A stretch of 64,000 nt of DNA from Pegoplata infirma (lineage: Eukaryota; Arthropoda; Insecta; Diptera; Anthomyiidae), in NCBI GenBank assembly GCA_963921195.1, contig OY992540.1:195084692-195148691 (forward strand), given 5' to 3'. Below, piece after piece: positions 46,543-57,323 of this stretch (positions within the stretch are counted from its first letter, which is position 1; the number at the start of each line of letters is the position of its first letter). Both the position numbers and the translations under genes were made by a program. The notes under the pieces are model-generated. The model did not search any database and was not told the DNA's origin. It worked only from the letters and a program-made list of their open reading frames with translations.

Positions 46543-46548
46543 AATAAA
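46543..46548 (+). promoter_or_regulatory. polyadenylation signal, cassette 2
   Basis: AATAAA about 90 bases after the stop of cassette 2 and about 180 bases before the first exon of cassette 3. Confidence 0.55.
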
Positions 46549-46726
46549 ATAATTACTGCATTCAAAAACAGTGGTCATTTAAAAAAAATTCACCAACATT
46601 TGTTCATACCCTTTTTAATAATTTGTTTTACAATTGGTTTCATCATCTTGGAGTTTTCAATTTTTAAATCCACTAATTGCAATTTTAAAATAAAGCAATT
46701 ATGAATATATTTTAATATCTTTTTAG

Positions 46727-49700
46727 AAAACTTAAATGATATTGTTATAACATGGTCAACGCGTGATGCTACCAATCAATCTGTTGTGGTATATGGAGAA
46801 AATTTTAATAATCATCAAACTTTACAAAAGGTAACCGGTTCATCACAACGCTTTGTAGATGGTGGTCCTAAAAAATCTACACAATTTATACATAAAGTAA
46901 TTTTGAATAATCTGAAATGGAAAACACGTTATGAATATTCGTGTGGCAGTGATTTTGGTTGGTCAGCAAGATTTTCATTTGTTACACCACAAGAGGGTAA
47001 TGATTGGTCACCTAGTTTAGCTATATTTGGGGATATGGGAAATGAAAATGCTCAATCTTTGGCACGTTTGCAACAAGACACTGAACAAGGAATGTACGAT
47101 GCTATCATACATGTTGGTGATTTTGCCTATGACATGGATACTGATGATGCTGAAGTTGGAGATGCATTTATGCGACAAATTGAAACTATAGCTGCCTATG
47201 TACCATATATGGTTTGTCCAGGAAATCACGAGGAGAAATAGTAAGTTATTTAACTTAAAATTCAAAATTGAATTTCAAATAAACTTATTGAATTTAAAAT
47301 TATAATTATAAAGCCATACACTGAAAAAAATAGCTTCGTGAAATTAATGAAAATTGACATAACCTTAATGAAAAATGACTCACGTTTTCAACCGAAGACA
47401 GGTTTCATTTGATTAATGAAACTGGTGTCATTAAAGTTCCTTTCAATGAAAACTTGCATATAAATAATGAAAATATTCGTAGAACTTGTTTGAAACGTTT
47501 TATGAAGTTTTTCATGAAATGTATGAAAATATCCATTGATTAAATGTGGAATAGTAGTTGGTAATGAGCGTATGATAATTGCTTTTTACAAGTAACTAGT
47601 TGCTAACTTTATTAAGGTTTTGATATGGGAATTACGATAAATTCATGTTGGTTATAGTTATCAAAATTTCCATAGAAAGCCCCTAATAAAGTCAGGAACA
47701 AGTTATCTAAAAACAGCACGTATCATACACCCATAAGTGAAAATTTGCATTAATAACAATTTTGGTAAGTCACATGTAACCATCACTGTAACCGTCACTG
47801 AAATTTTATTTAGGTGCATGTCACAGACTCAATTCTGATCGGATTTGAAAAAAAGTTGTTTCTCGTAAAACGCAAAACAATTTTTTTTTTTCGCAATGAA
47901 ATCACTTTCAAAAATCAAAGTGGAATTGAATTGCTAAAAGTGGTTTCATTCCGAAAAAAAAGTATTTGCTTTGCGTTTTACGATTCCGAACGGAATTGAG
48001 TCTGTGACATGACCCTTAATTGCACACTTTTTATGGTTTTCACCTAGTTTTTACACACAACAAAATTTTACTCCAAACTTAAATTGGTCTGAATTGCCAT
48101 ATAAGGTAAACTATAAAAGACAAAAACGCGATGACTTTAAAAACACGTGCTGCCAAAACGTAGCAACAACGTAGCAATGGAACAACAAAAATTACCCTAC
48201 ATTTCATCACAAAATTTTAATGACTTAAAAAACTATTTTTCTGTTGCAAATTATATTATATTTTATAAGAAACAGTCAAAAGAAACACTTATACGGAACT
48301 TTTCACTTGTACTTTCAATTAGATATAACCAGCATAACACACACACAAGTTTCAATAACAAAGCAAAAAAATATAAAATTATTTTATTTTATTAGAAAAA
48401 AGTTAACACACATGTAAAAATTACAATTAGACTAAAAACGCGTGGTGTAATAAAACGTCGTATGTTTTTGTTCTGTTTTCTTTCTCTTATTCGCAACGCA
48501 GAGTTGTATTTAGTTCTAAAAAATCTTATGATATTTTTTAATGAAGTTGTGAAATCTAATGAAACAAGTTTCATAAAATTTGTTCATAACATGCATGAAA
48601 TTTCAATCAGCTTATGAATTCCTTCATTTAAGTAATGAAAACAAAATAATGAATCCGTTTCATTAATATCAGGAAGGTTATTTTTTTCAGTGTAATCAGT
48701 TTAGAAGTGAGGTAGTGAAGTAGTGAGGTGGAGCCTTATATAATTTTCAATAAGAAAAAAGAGTGTAGATAATTTTTAAAATTTGTGTGTTCTTCATACA
48801 CATTGAATTTTGATATAAGCCTAAAAAGTAGAGCGAGGTAAAGAAATTCTATTCTCTACAGATTTTGTTTACGTCTCTCTACTTTTTAGTCTTATGGAAA
48901 AATTCAATGCGTATGAAGAACACACACATTTTAAAATTATCTATACTCTTTTTTTCTTATTGAAAATCACATAAGGCTCTACCTCACTACTTCACTACCT
49001 CACTTCTAAACTGATTATGGCTTAAGGCCTGGTGGCTTGATTCAAACGTTTACTACCCATATCTACTATTTTCCAGTATTGGGGATAACAATTGTCAAGG
49101 ATATTTAACATGTAAATTGCCCTATACATGATAAGCTCCCAGGCATTTAGAAAAAAAATATTTATTTATTTATTTATTTATTTATTTATTGCATTATACT
49201 TTATAAATAAATTTATAAAATATATTAAAGGCGCCGGGTAACCAGACCATATGCGCTCCTATAGCTAGTTCATATTCTAGATATTTACATATATATTACA
49301 ATTTATATTAATTAATTTCAAAAACATATGTATGTACGTGAATCAAGAAAAGTTAAAAATAAAGTTTATACAAAAATTTTATAAAAATAAAATAAAAAGA
49401 TGAATAATACAAAAATTTATGAATATTGGTAAAAGTTATACATCCTGGATGTTATGCTTCTGGAGACTTCCTCTAATCTGGGGCAAGTTTACGTTCGTTG
49501 TACAGTCAAGTATTTCTTCAAGATTTTGCCCAATTTTAGAAATTGGACATTCGGTAAAAATATGTGAAACTGATAGGATAACGTTACATTGAGAACATTT
49601 AACCGGTTCAGTGTGATTGTAATAATGTTGAGTATTAAAAACAGCTTTACCAACTCTAAGTCGACTCAGCATAACGCATTCACTTCTCGTCAGATTATTG

Positions 49701-52700
49701 TAATATTTGGGCCTTGGTTGTGTAGGATGAAGTTGCCTTTGCACACTACAGAATTGTTTCGAAATTATATTTGGAATGCATGGAGTTTCTGTTATCTGCT
49801 GCAGATTTTGTGCACCTTTAGCTGCCCTATCTGCACATTCGTTTCCCTCGATGCCAATGTGTGATGGAATCCATAAAATCAAAATATACGGGTTACCTAT
49901 GGGAAGCTTGATGACATTGTTGTAATTTCCATTGTGATTCTTAGCTAAAGCTCTAATTGCACTAAGACTGTCCGAACAAATAATAGTTTTCACCTTCTTT
50001 TCGATAGCATACGAAATTGCAGATTTAATGGCCCCTAATTCTGCAGAAAAAATCCCCGCACCATTAGGTATACGTGCTTGTACTACAGTGTCGAATTGAG
50101 TCTGGCTTATTTGTTCAATAACTGAATACGTTGTAACACCATTATTAAAGGAACCATCTGTGTAAATTATCATTTCGGGAACAAACGTTTCCAATTTCTG
50201 CTGCAGAATTTTCTTGAAGATAAGTGGGTTGATGTTGTTTTTATTGTGGACACTTAAACTCGTATCCGTCATAGCAAAGGTGGTTAAGTTGCTTGTTTGA
50301 TAAGGTCTTTCCGGTATGACAATATTATGTATCCTTAAAATTGAAGTGATTTCCGCAATGGCGGAGGATGGTTTAACATTCAGGGGTTCAATGTGACTCC
50401 AAAAAATTTCATGGAGACCATCGGTTGGAATTGTAATAGATCTAGATGCCATATTGATTGCACTTTTTTCCAAAATAAAATTAAAATCTTGGTATCCAGC
50501 TTCAAGTCTAAGCTTTTCTAATGGGGTTGGTCTAAGTAAACCGGATGCAGTTCTGTAACAGTTATTCATAGCAGTGTTCAACTTCTGAATATTCTTTCTC
50601 GAAGTCCACCCATAAATTGTAATACCATGTAACAAAATGCCTGTGACTAAAGATCGACAAATTTCAAGCGCAGTATTAAAATGAGGACCTTTATTACGTG
50701 AACATATTAATTTAAGGAGATTGTTTATCTTACTCAATTTTGAAGACAAATACTTCACATGAACATTCCATAATAAATTTCTTGTAAATAAAATTCCCAA
50801 TACTCTCATCTGATCATTTATGCAAATGTCAACGTTTCTGATGTTAATTGTGTCATTGTTACATTCTCTTTTTCTGCAGACATGTAGTATTTCAGTTTTC
50901 TCAACTGGTATTACCGCGCCCCTGTCTATTGCCCATTTATGGAGAATACGATCCAGGTTTGCCAGTTTTGTATGAACTTGATTTTGAGAACCGGAAGCAA
51001 TTGCAAAGATGTTATCCGCGTAAATACCAACGTAATCTATACCAGGAATGTTTTCAATAGCCTTTGCCAAGGAGTTTGCATAAATTGTGTACAAAACCAC
51101 TGACAATGGTGACCCTTGTGGAACTCCATTGTCTATACCATAAGTCATTGAAAAATAACCATCCACTCTGACAGTAACCTTGCGATTAGAAAGAAAAGAT
51201 CTGACAAGCCTCATAATGCCTTTGGGAATACCCCACTCATTCATTTCCAATAATATATATGTTGATACCACCTTGTCGAATGCTTTTTCTATGTCTTCAG
51301 ATATGACCAAACTATGAGTGCGTCTTCTAAGGTTATTACGTAAAACCTCCTCCATCTGGTGACATATAGTATGAACACCATGTCGAGGTATGAAAGCATG
51401 TTGTATCTTTGAAATATAATTACCTGATAACTTCCAGAAACGCTTTGCCAAAATTTTTTCCAAAATTTTGGAAAGTACTGGTAACAATGATATTGGACGG
51501 TAACCCTCTAAGCGACCAGGATCCTTACCAGGTTTAGGAATTGGTGCCAAAATTGCCGTCTTCCCGTCTTGAGGAAATACTCCGTTTGCCAAAATGTTGT
51601 TATACAATTTACATAAGCGGGATTTTAGTTGTACAGGAGAATTTTTTATCATTGAATACGTTATCTTGTCACGTGCTGGCGTGGAACCTTTTAACGTTCT
51701 CATTATCATATCTAATTCTGCAACGTCTATTATATCAAGTAGAAAACTGTGTTCCATAGAACTCTGGGTTAGTCCATCAATATCCAAATTTTTCTTTGAT
51801 GATACGATATTTGCATCGAGTGTCGAATCAGAGCTAACTGAAGTCCAGAAATCTGCAAATTTGTTTGCAATTGTTTGAGGGTGAGTAAAGTTTTCATTAT
51901 TGATACATAAGGTGGGAAAATTATTTATTCTATCAGTCCTCAAATTATTAACTTTTTTCCATAGAAAACGAACATCCATTGTTGGCCTTAAAGAGTTCAA
52001 GAAATTTTCCCAAGTGCGTTTTTTCGCAATTTTACATTCCCTTTTGACCTTAGCACACAGTCTTCTGTAATCCAAACCATTGCGTTGACTGCGACACCTT
52101 TTAAACTCTCTCCACGCCAGTTGTCTCAACCTTATTATTTTAGCGATGCTAGAATTGAACCAAACAGGATTATTTTTTTCCTTAGGTTTTCGATTTTGGG
52201 GAATACTTTCATTAGCTGACTTTCTAATAATGCGCTTAATTTGAGCAGCTTCTCTGTTTATGTTAGACGATGCAGGAAACTGATCATTTATAAGAGATAC
52301 CTTTTCATCAAAAAGCACCCAATTTGCGTTGGAATCCATAAATCGGGGTGAAAATTGTTTCCTTATAATATCAGTGTTATTAGAAACCTTAATGGGGAAA
52401 TGGTCACCAACTTCAGGCATAGGTAAACAACTCCATACAAGGATAGGAGCAAAGTCAACACTTGCCATCGTAACGTCAACAGCTGTTAATGTATTTCTGG
52501 TATTGAATAAAGTAGGTGATCCATCGTTCAAAATTACCAAATCACTATCATCAGCAAAGTTTTCCCAAATTTTTCCACTTGGGGAGTTGGTGTTTGATCC
52601 CCATAAAACATTTTGTGAATTTAAATCACCCATCAGTAAGTTATGGACACTATTAAGTGGAGAAATATTGTCAACCATAGACTGAGTTAATCTTAAATCG

Positions 52701-55700
52701 CATTCCTTATATACATTAGTTATATGAATTTCCACATTAGTTTGAATTATTATTTTTTGATAAAGAAGGTCGCCAGTTGATTTTATATGTTCCGTAACAT
52801 TTATGTTGTTTCTGACCAGTAGAGCAATACCAGATTTAGCATACATATTGTCTTTGTTGTGGTGAAAAATTTTATAACCAGGCAGATGCAGTAAATGTCT
52901 ATTTTTATTTATAATATGTGTCTCCTGTAAAGCTATTATATTCGGTTTGTGTGCGGCGACTAGGAGTTCTAACGCGTATTTATGGTTAACAAATCCTTGA
53001 ATGTTCCACTGTATAATATTTATATTAAGTCCAATATTCATAAAAAAAAAATTAATTATTTTTTTGCCACTTTTTTTGATTTCTTTTTTGTTTTTCTCAG
53101 TGTATTTGGTGTTATAATGGCATTTAATTCAGGAAAATTGCTATAAATTTCAGATGTGGGAGAAATTTCACAAGTTAAATTAGTATTTGTTCTTGTTGGA
53201 GTACTTAAACCCAGACCTTCATTTATATCAGCAATCATAGTATCATCTGTTCCGTTGTTATCGATATTCATATTTGATGATAAGTTATCATTTGATGAAT
53301 TGTCATCACTAAAAAACGAATCGTCTTCAATGTACTCACATTTGTTTGTATCCAATTCATGACTTGCTGTTGCAGAGATATTATATATTGATAGAGATTC
53401 TTGACTTACTTGAGAAAAATTTGGGAGAATTGTTTCTAACGTAGATTGTTGTATTGGTGTGGAGTTAATGTTGTTGTTGTTAATACAAGTTGTTTCTTTC
53501 AAAGAAAGAGAATGTTTGTAATTTTTGGCTGCATTTGTGTTGATCACTGTTAATGAATAATCTTTATTTTTCTGCAAGTTTGTTGTAGATGTTGTTGTTG
53601 TTGTTGTTGTTGTTGATGGTGTAGATGTTATTGTTGTTGATGGTGTGGATATTGTGGTTGTTACTGATGGTGTAGATGTTGTTTTTGTTGATGTTGTAGA
53701 TGTTGGTTTTGATGATGGTGGTGCTGTTGTAGTTGATAATGTAGTTGATGATGTTGGTGCTGATGTAGTTGATGATGTAGTTGATGATGTAGCTGATGTA
53801 GCTGATGTAGTTGATGAAGTAGACGCTGAAGGTTGTTCGTTTAATACTTGTGCGTATGTTTGTACATTTTTTGTCTTTCTAGAAATGGGCTTAAGGGTAT
53901 TTAGAGTTGGATTGTCGTTGTATATCTCCCAAGCTTCACGATTTGTACATCTTCTTGTTATTCTCAAAAAATTAACAGATTTATGTTTCCAAAATGTGGG
54001 ACAATTTGGATCATCTGATGCATGAGACTCTAATTGACAATTGATGCAGTACTTGCGGGTACAGGGGGGATCGTGAGGTGTTGGTGTGCCACATTCATTG
54101 CATACTTCATTATTACGACAACGTTTCTTGGTATGACCAAGCCAAGGACCGGAAAACTTTTTATTTTTGGTTTTTATCAAATATATTTATCGTAGAAGTT
54201 GAATAAAATTTAAATTTCAAAGAAAAAAAAAAATTAAAATAAATATCTATTTCAAAATATTTTTCGTTATGAAAATAAAAACCAAAACCAAAAAAAAAAA
54301 CTTTTTAAAAGAAAAGAAAAATATAAAAGGATCGAAAAATAAAAAGTTTTTTATTGTTTTCAATATTCAAATTTGTTCTGGTAATTCTTGTATTTAAATA
54401 TTTGGCATTTGAAAAATAAATACAAAATACATACAAACATATACAAAATTTGTTACAAAAATAACAACAACATTTGTTCCAACTTTAAATTTTACAAAAA
54501 AACTTTTTATTTTTGTTTTTTTTTTTTTTTTTGGTTTTGTTTTTGATAAATATCATTTTAAATATCTTTGGAAAAAGTTTCTTTTGTTATTTTTTGTTTT
54601 AATTTTTTTTTGAAAGAAAAATATATTTTCATCTTTCGATGAAAATAAAAAAATTATTATAGAAAAATATTTTATTTTGAACACAATAAAAATTTTTAAT
54701 TTTGATAAAAACTTAAAATATTGTGTTTTCGGTTTTTAAAATCCGGTGCCTGGACCAAGCTTTTGGCATTTTTTACATTTCATTGGGTTAGGTATATACT
54801 CCTCAATAGGAACTCTCTCCCATCCTAGTTTAAGAAATTCCGGACGATATATGAGGTCAAAAGTAACGACAGCTGCACCTGTTGCTACAGTTTCCTTACC
54901 TTCAAATTTCGTAATTTTGCGTATTTCGACAACTTTTTGAGATTGAAGTGATGCCACCAATTCTTCCTCTGTAATGTTAATAATTTTTCTAGAAAAAATA
55001 CGTCCTTGAATGGTATTTAAAGTTTTGTGAAGTGTAATTTGTACTGGAATGTCATCAATGTAATTTGTTTTCAGGAATTGTTCCGCAACTTTTCTATTTG
55101 GGACTTTAATTAAAAGATCACCACTTCGCATTTCTGTGACCTCCAGTCTTTCTTTGCTAATGAAATCAAGACCTCGTTCTACTCGAAAGACATTGTAGGA
55201 TGAAAGAGGTGATGGTTCAATTTCAGGTTTCAATGATTTTGCCGATGCTACTAGATATCTTGGTAGATGTTGTTCATTATTTGCAATTTCCGGTAAAGGA
55301 ACAAAATCATCCGGTCGAAGGCGTTTGTTTCTGCTTGATTTACTTTTTCCAGCCGTGGAATCAAGTTCCCTAAACCGGTTGTAATTCGGGGGGTGAACCC
55401 CGTTCATGGCGTTGGTTAGAAAAAAAACCTTAATCAAATATTTATTTTAATCCGGCGAAAGAAAAATTAAAACGAAATTGAAGAGAGAAAACAACAATTT
55501 CACACAAAAAAAAAAAAACCCGATAAACAGTGCTTATCGAAAAAAATAATCAAACTATCAGAGAGCAAAAACGATGTTAACGCGGCAACTGCCTGACAGA
55601 GACTGAGAAAAAAAAATATATTTGTTAATTTATTTTTAATGTATTTCTTTTCGTTTTCTTTTTCTAGTAATTTCTCAAACTATAAAACACGTTTTAATAT

Positions 55701-56598
55701 GCCTGATGGTCATGATAGTTTATGGTACAGCTTCAATTTGGGACCTATTCATTTTGTATCTTTTTCAACTGAAGTGTACTATTTTCTAAACTATGGCTAT
55801 AAATTGTTAACCAAACAATTTGAGTGGTTAGAAAATGATTTGAAAGAAGCAAATAAGCCCGAAAATAGAGCCGCTCGTCCTTGGATTATTACGTATGGCC
55901 ATCGTCCTATGTATTGTAGTGACGATAAAGAATATGACTGCAATGAAAAGCTAGAAACTTATATACGCCAAGGTTTGCCAATTGTTAAAATGTTTGGTTT
56001 GGAAGATTTATTTTTCAAATATGGTGTTGACGTAGAAATATTTGCCCATGAACATTTCTATACAAGGCTTTGGCCAATTTATGATTTCAAAGTATACAAC
56101 GGCTCATTACAGGCTCCATATACCAATCCTAAAGCTCCTATACAAATAATAACTGGTTCAGCTGGATGTAATGAAAATCGTGAACCATTTTCAGAAGTTT
56201 TGCCAGAATGGAATGCTTTTCATAGTAATGTAAGTTAACAAATTATACACGCTAAAAACACTTACATATTAGCAAAATTTTTAGTAAAAATTCAACTCAC
56301 CAAGTGCTTTTGCGTAATTTAGCCAATTTTTTAGAACAAAAACTTAAATTACGTAAAAGTCTTGCCGAGTTGTATATTTACCAAAAACTTGTGTTTTTCA
56401 CATGTGTAGATAGAAGTCAAATTTTACTATTAATATTTTTTTGTAATTTCTACTTAATCTTCTTTTTAGGATTATGGTTATACCCGCCTAAAAGCTCATA
56501 ATGGGACTCATTTATATTTCGAACAAGTATCAGATGATAAAAATGGTGAAATTGTCGATAAATTTTGGATTATAAAAGATAAACATGGATCTTATTAG
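46727..56598 (+). CDS. purple acid phosphatase, cassette 3 (no own first exon seen)
   Basis: Three exons: 46727-47240, 55668-56229, 56470-56598. The first exon equals exons 2 and 3 of the other cassettes fused, with the intron precisely missing. Phase-1 acceptor starting AA; joined to 26255-26405 it gives 451 residues without a stop. Motifs are GDMG, GDFAYD, CPGNHE, YGHRPMY and AHEH, all metal ligands kept. It is the most diverged cassette (FAHEHFYTR where the others have WAHEH.YER; MPDGHDSLW where they have MPGGTE.LF). The 8.4-kb intron holds a TA-target element, a fold-back and an antisense LINE. The nearest upstream coding end is the stop of cassette 2, only 274 bp away. AATAAA at 56682. 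Confidence 0.88.
47319..48692. mobile_element. TA-target element with CACTGAAAAAAATA ends
   Basis: Termini CACTGAAAAAAATAGCTTC and (complemented) CACTGAAAAAAATAACCTTC with TA on both sides (47317-47318, 48693-48694). ATGAAA-rich ends. A second palindromic insert sits at about 47810-48017 with CATGTCACAGACTCAATTC arms. No transposase. Confidence 0.7.
48695..49018. mobile_element. short fold-back with GTGAGGTAGTGAAG arms
   Basis: Arms of about 140 bases (AGTTTAGAAGTGAGGTAGTG and complement) with a short centre. Directly abuts the previous element. Confidence 0.6.
49436..53041 (-). CDS. LINE ORF2: endonuclease, reverse transcriptase, RNase H (1201 aa)
   Basis: Uninterrupted 1201-residue protein starting at the ATG at 53041, 14 bases after the ORF1 stop. 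Endonuclease (about residues 1-240): IQWNIQGF start, LQETH, GDLNSQN, and GDHFPI near the end of the domain. Reverse transcriptase (about 480-760): PIPKPGKDP, YRPISLLP, KAFDKV, GVPQGSPLS, and YADN in place of the family's YADD. RNase H (about 935-1065): YTDGSF, SAELGA, CSDSLSA, ADRAAKG, so all four acidic residues are present. A C-terminal CSQC..H..C cluster follows. The D-to-N change (codon 51011-51013) hits an essential metal-binding residue, so the copy is probably inactive despite the open frame. Use of a strongly AT-rich codon set matches the host. Confidence 0.88.
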   Translation of the reverse strand: MNIGLNINIIQWNIQGFVNHKYALELLVAAHKPNIIALQETHIINKNRHLLHLPGYKIFHHNKDNMYAKSGIALLVRNNINVTEHIKSTGDLLYQKIIIQTNVEIHITNVYKECDLRLTQSMVDNISPLNSVHNLLMGDLNSQNVLWGSNTNSPSGKIWENFADDSDLVILNDGSPTLFNTRNTLTAVDVTMASVDFAPILVWSCLPMPEVGDHFPIKVSNNTDIIRKQFSPRFMDSNANWVLFDEKVSLINDQFPASSNINREAAQIKRIIRKSANESIPQNRKPKEKNNPVWFNSSIAKIIRLRQLAWREFKRCRSQRNGLDYRRLCAKVKRECKIAKKRTWENFLNSLRPTMDVRFLWKKVNNLRTDRINNFPTLCINNENFTHPQTIANKFADFWTSVSSDSTLDANIVSSKKNLDIDGLTQSSMEHSFLLDIIDVAELDMIMRTLKGSTPARDKITYSMIKNSPVQLKSRLCKLYNNILANGVFPQDGKTAILAPIPKPGKDPGRLEGYRPISLLPVLSKILEKILAKRFWKLSGNYISKIQHAFIPRHGVHTICHQMEEVLRNNLRRRTHSLVISEDIEKAFDKVVSTYILLEMNEWGIPKGIMRLVRSFLSNRKVTVRVDGYFSMTYGIDNGVPQGSPLSVVLYTIYANSLAKAIENIPGIDYVGIYADNIFAIASGSQNQVHTKLANLDRILHKWAIDRGAVIPVEKTEILHVCRKRECNNDTINIRNVDICINDQMRVLGILFTRNLLWNVHVKYLSSKLSKINNLLKLICSRNKGPHFNTALEICRSLVTGILLHGITIYGWTSRKNIQKLNTAMNNCYRTASGLLRPTPLEKLRLEAGYQDFNFILEKSAINMASRSITIPTDGLHEIFWSHIEPLNVKPSSAIAEITSILRIHNIVIPERPYQTSNLTTFAMTDTSLSVHNKNNINPLIFKKILQQKLETFVPEMIIYTDGSFNNGVTTYSVIEQISQTQFDTVVQARIPNGAGIFSAELGAIKSAISYAIEKKVKTIICSDSLSAIRALAKNHNGNYNNVIKLPIGNPYILILWIPSHIGIEGNECADRAAKGAQNLQQITETPCIPNIISKQFCSVQRQLHPTQPRPKYYNNLTRSECVMLSRLRVGKAVFNTQHYYNHTEPVKCSQCNVILSVSHIFTECPISKIGQNLEEILDCTTNVNLPQIRGSLQKHNIQDV
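53580..53830 (-). repeat. GTTGTTGATG-type repeat coding Ser/Thr-rich linker
   Basis: Simple-sequence stretch within ORF1; codes mostly serine and threonine on the minus strand. The plus-strand frame rich in VDVVDD is only its shadow. Confidence 0.7.
54143..54752. mobile_element. hAT-type MITE inserted in LINE ORF1
   Basis: Ends CAAGGACCGGAAAAC and (right, complemented) CAGGCACCGGATTTT, perfect 8-bp duplication GACCAAGC (54135-54142, 54753-54760). 610 bp, very AT-rich, no coding capacity. Younger than the LINE copy it broke. Confidence 0.85.
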
Positions 56599-56681
56599 GA
56601 AATGTGATATTTTTGAACTATGAAACTTTTTGTGATTTTAATATACAGAACTTAACTTAATACATAAAAACTAATTTAGTA

Positions 56682-56687
56682 AATAAA
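56682..56687 (+). promoter_or_regulatory. polyadenylation signal, cassette 3
   Basis: AATAAA about 84 bases after the stop of cassette 3. Confidence 0.6.
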
Positions 56688-56689
56688 CC

Positions 56690-57136
56690 CTGGCAATATA
56701 TTACATTGTTTGAATCTTATTAAATAATAACCTCTTACCACCTTATGCCCTGTTCTCACTAATACCCTGTTCTCTCTTAAGCTCAGTAAGTTGCTCGGTT
56801 TTCACGTGAAAATCTATCAAACTCCATATAAAACAAGTAGAAAAGTTAAATTCAACTTGGCCGAATCTTCACAATGTACCTTTGGAAGTGATAGTAAATT
56901 TTCTAACGTGAACAAATTAACAATTTTGATTAGAAATATTATATTATTACTAATTTTGAGTAAAAACTTTTTTTTTGTCATTTTTGGAAAAAAATTGACA
57001 ACATTTTTTTTAGTGTAAAATTTTCTTCGAGTGTATTTTATTTTATTTAGTGTGAAAAAATTTTTGAGTGACAAAAATGCTTTGTAAAATATTTTTTTGA
57101 AAATAATTATTTTCATTTTGAAAACTCTACCGTTTA
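56690..57136. other. gene-free spacer after cassette 3
   Basis: AT-rich; 56825-56880 resembles a scrap of a dispersed repeat ('aagttaaattcaacttggccg'). No gene. Confidence 0.4.
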
Positions 57137-57298
57137 TACTGTATACAGACTTGCGTGATTTTAAAATCACTATGTGATTTTCCATTAATCAAAATCAAAT
57201 AGTGATTTACAAATTCATCTCAAATTGTACTAGCATTAAGAAAAATCATAAAATCATCTCAACTTAACATGGTAAGTTTTTGTAGTGTGAACGTGGGG
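57137..57298. mobile_element. family D MITE
   Basis: 162 bp, TTA on both sides (57134-57136, 57299-57301). Confidence 0.8.
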
Positions 57299-57323
57299 TT
57301 ACATCCCAAATATTTGAGACTTA

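Larger units (their letters stand above)
53056..55407 (-). pseudogene. LINE ORF1 (gag-like), split by a hAT-type MITE
   Basis: Two parts: 55407-54753 (start MNGVHPPNYNRFRELDS) and 54142-53058. The first ends in CKKCQKLG and the second starts LGHTKKRC, so the insertion broke the first CCHC zinc knuckle exactly. Further knuckles (CNEC..., CINCQLESH...C) and a Ser/Thr-rich tail coded by GTTGTT-type repeats (about 53580-53830) follow. The frame is the same on both sides. ORF1 proteins of this clade bind the element RNA. The upstream methionine at about 55437 is not ATG-initiated, so 55407 is the start. Confidence 0.8.
49160..55605 (-). mobile_element. I-clade-like LINE, nearly full length, antisense in phosphatase intron
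   Basis: 5' end near 55605 on the minus strand (TCAGTCTCTGTCAGGCAGTT), 3' end in a (TAAA)n tail (plus-strand ATTT repeats 49160-49190). The flanks share an A-rich AGAAAAAAAATA at about 49149-49160 and 55606-55618, a likely target duplication. It encodes ORF1 with zinc knuckles and ORF2 with endonuclease, reverse transcriptase and RNase H. That combination and a simple-repeat tail fit the I clade. It lies antisense to the phosphatase transcript. Confidence 0.85.

Noticed and set aside
46453..46726. A hidden signal-peptide exon for cassette 3
   Set aside because: The few ATGs on the plus strand run into stops within a few codons, and none leads to a phase-1 donor. This absence is part of the main finding.
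53645..54025. 126-codon plus-strand frame rich in VDVVDD
   Set aside because: Shadow of the Ser/Thr repeat in LINE ORF1 on the other strand.
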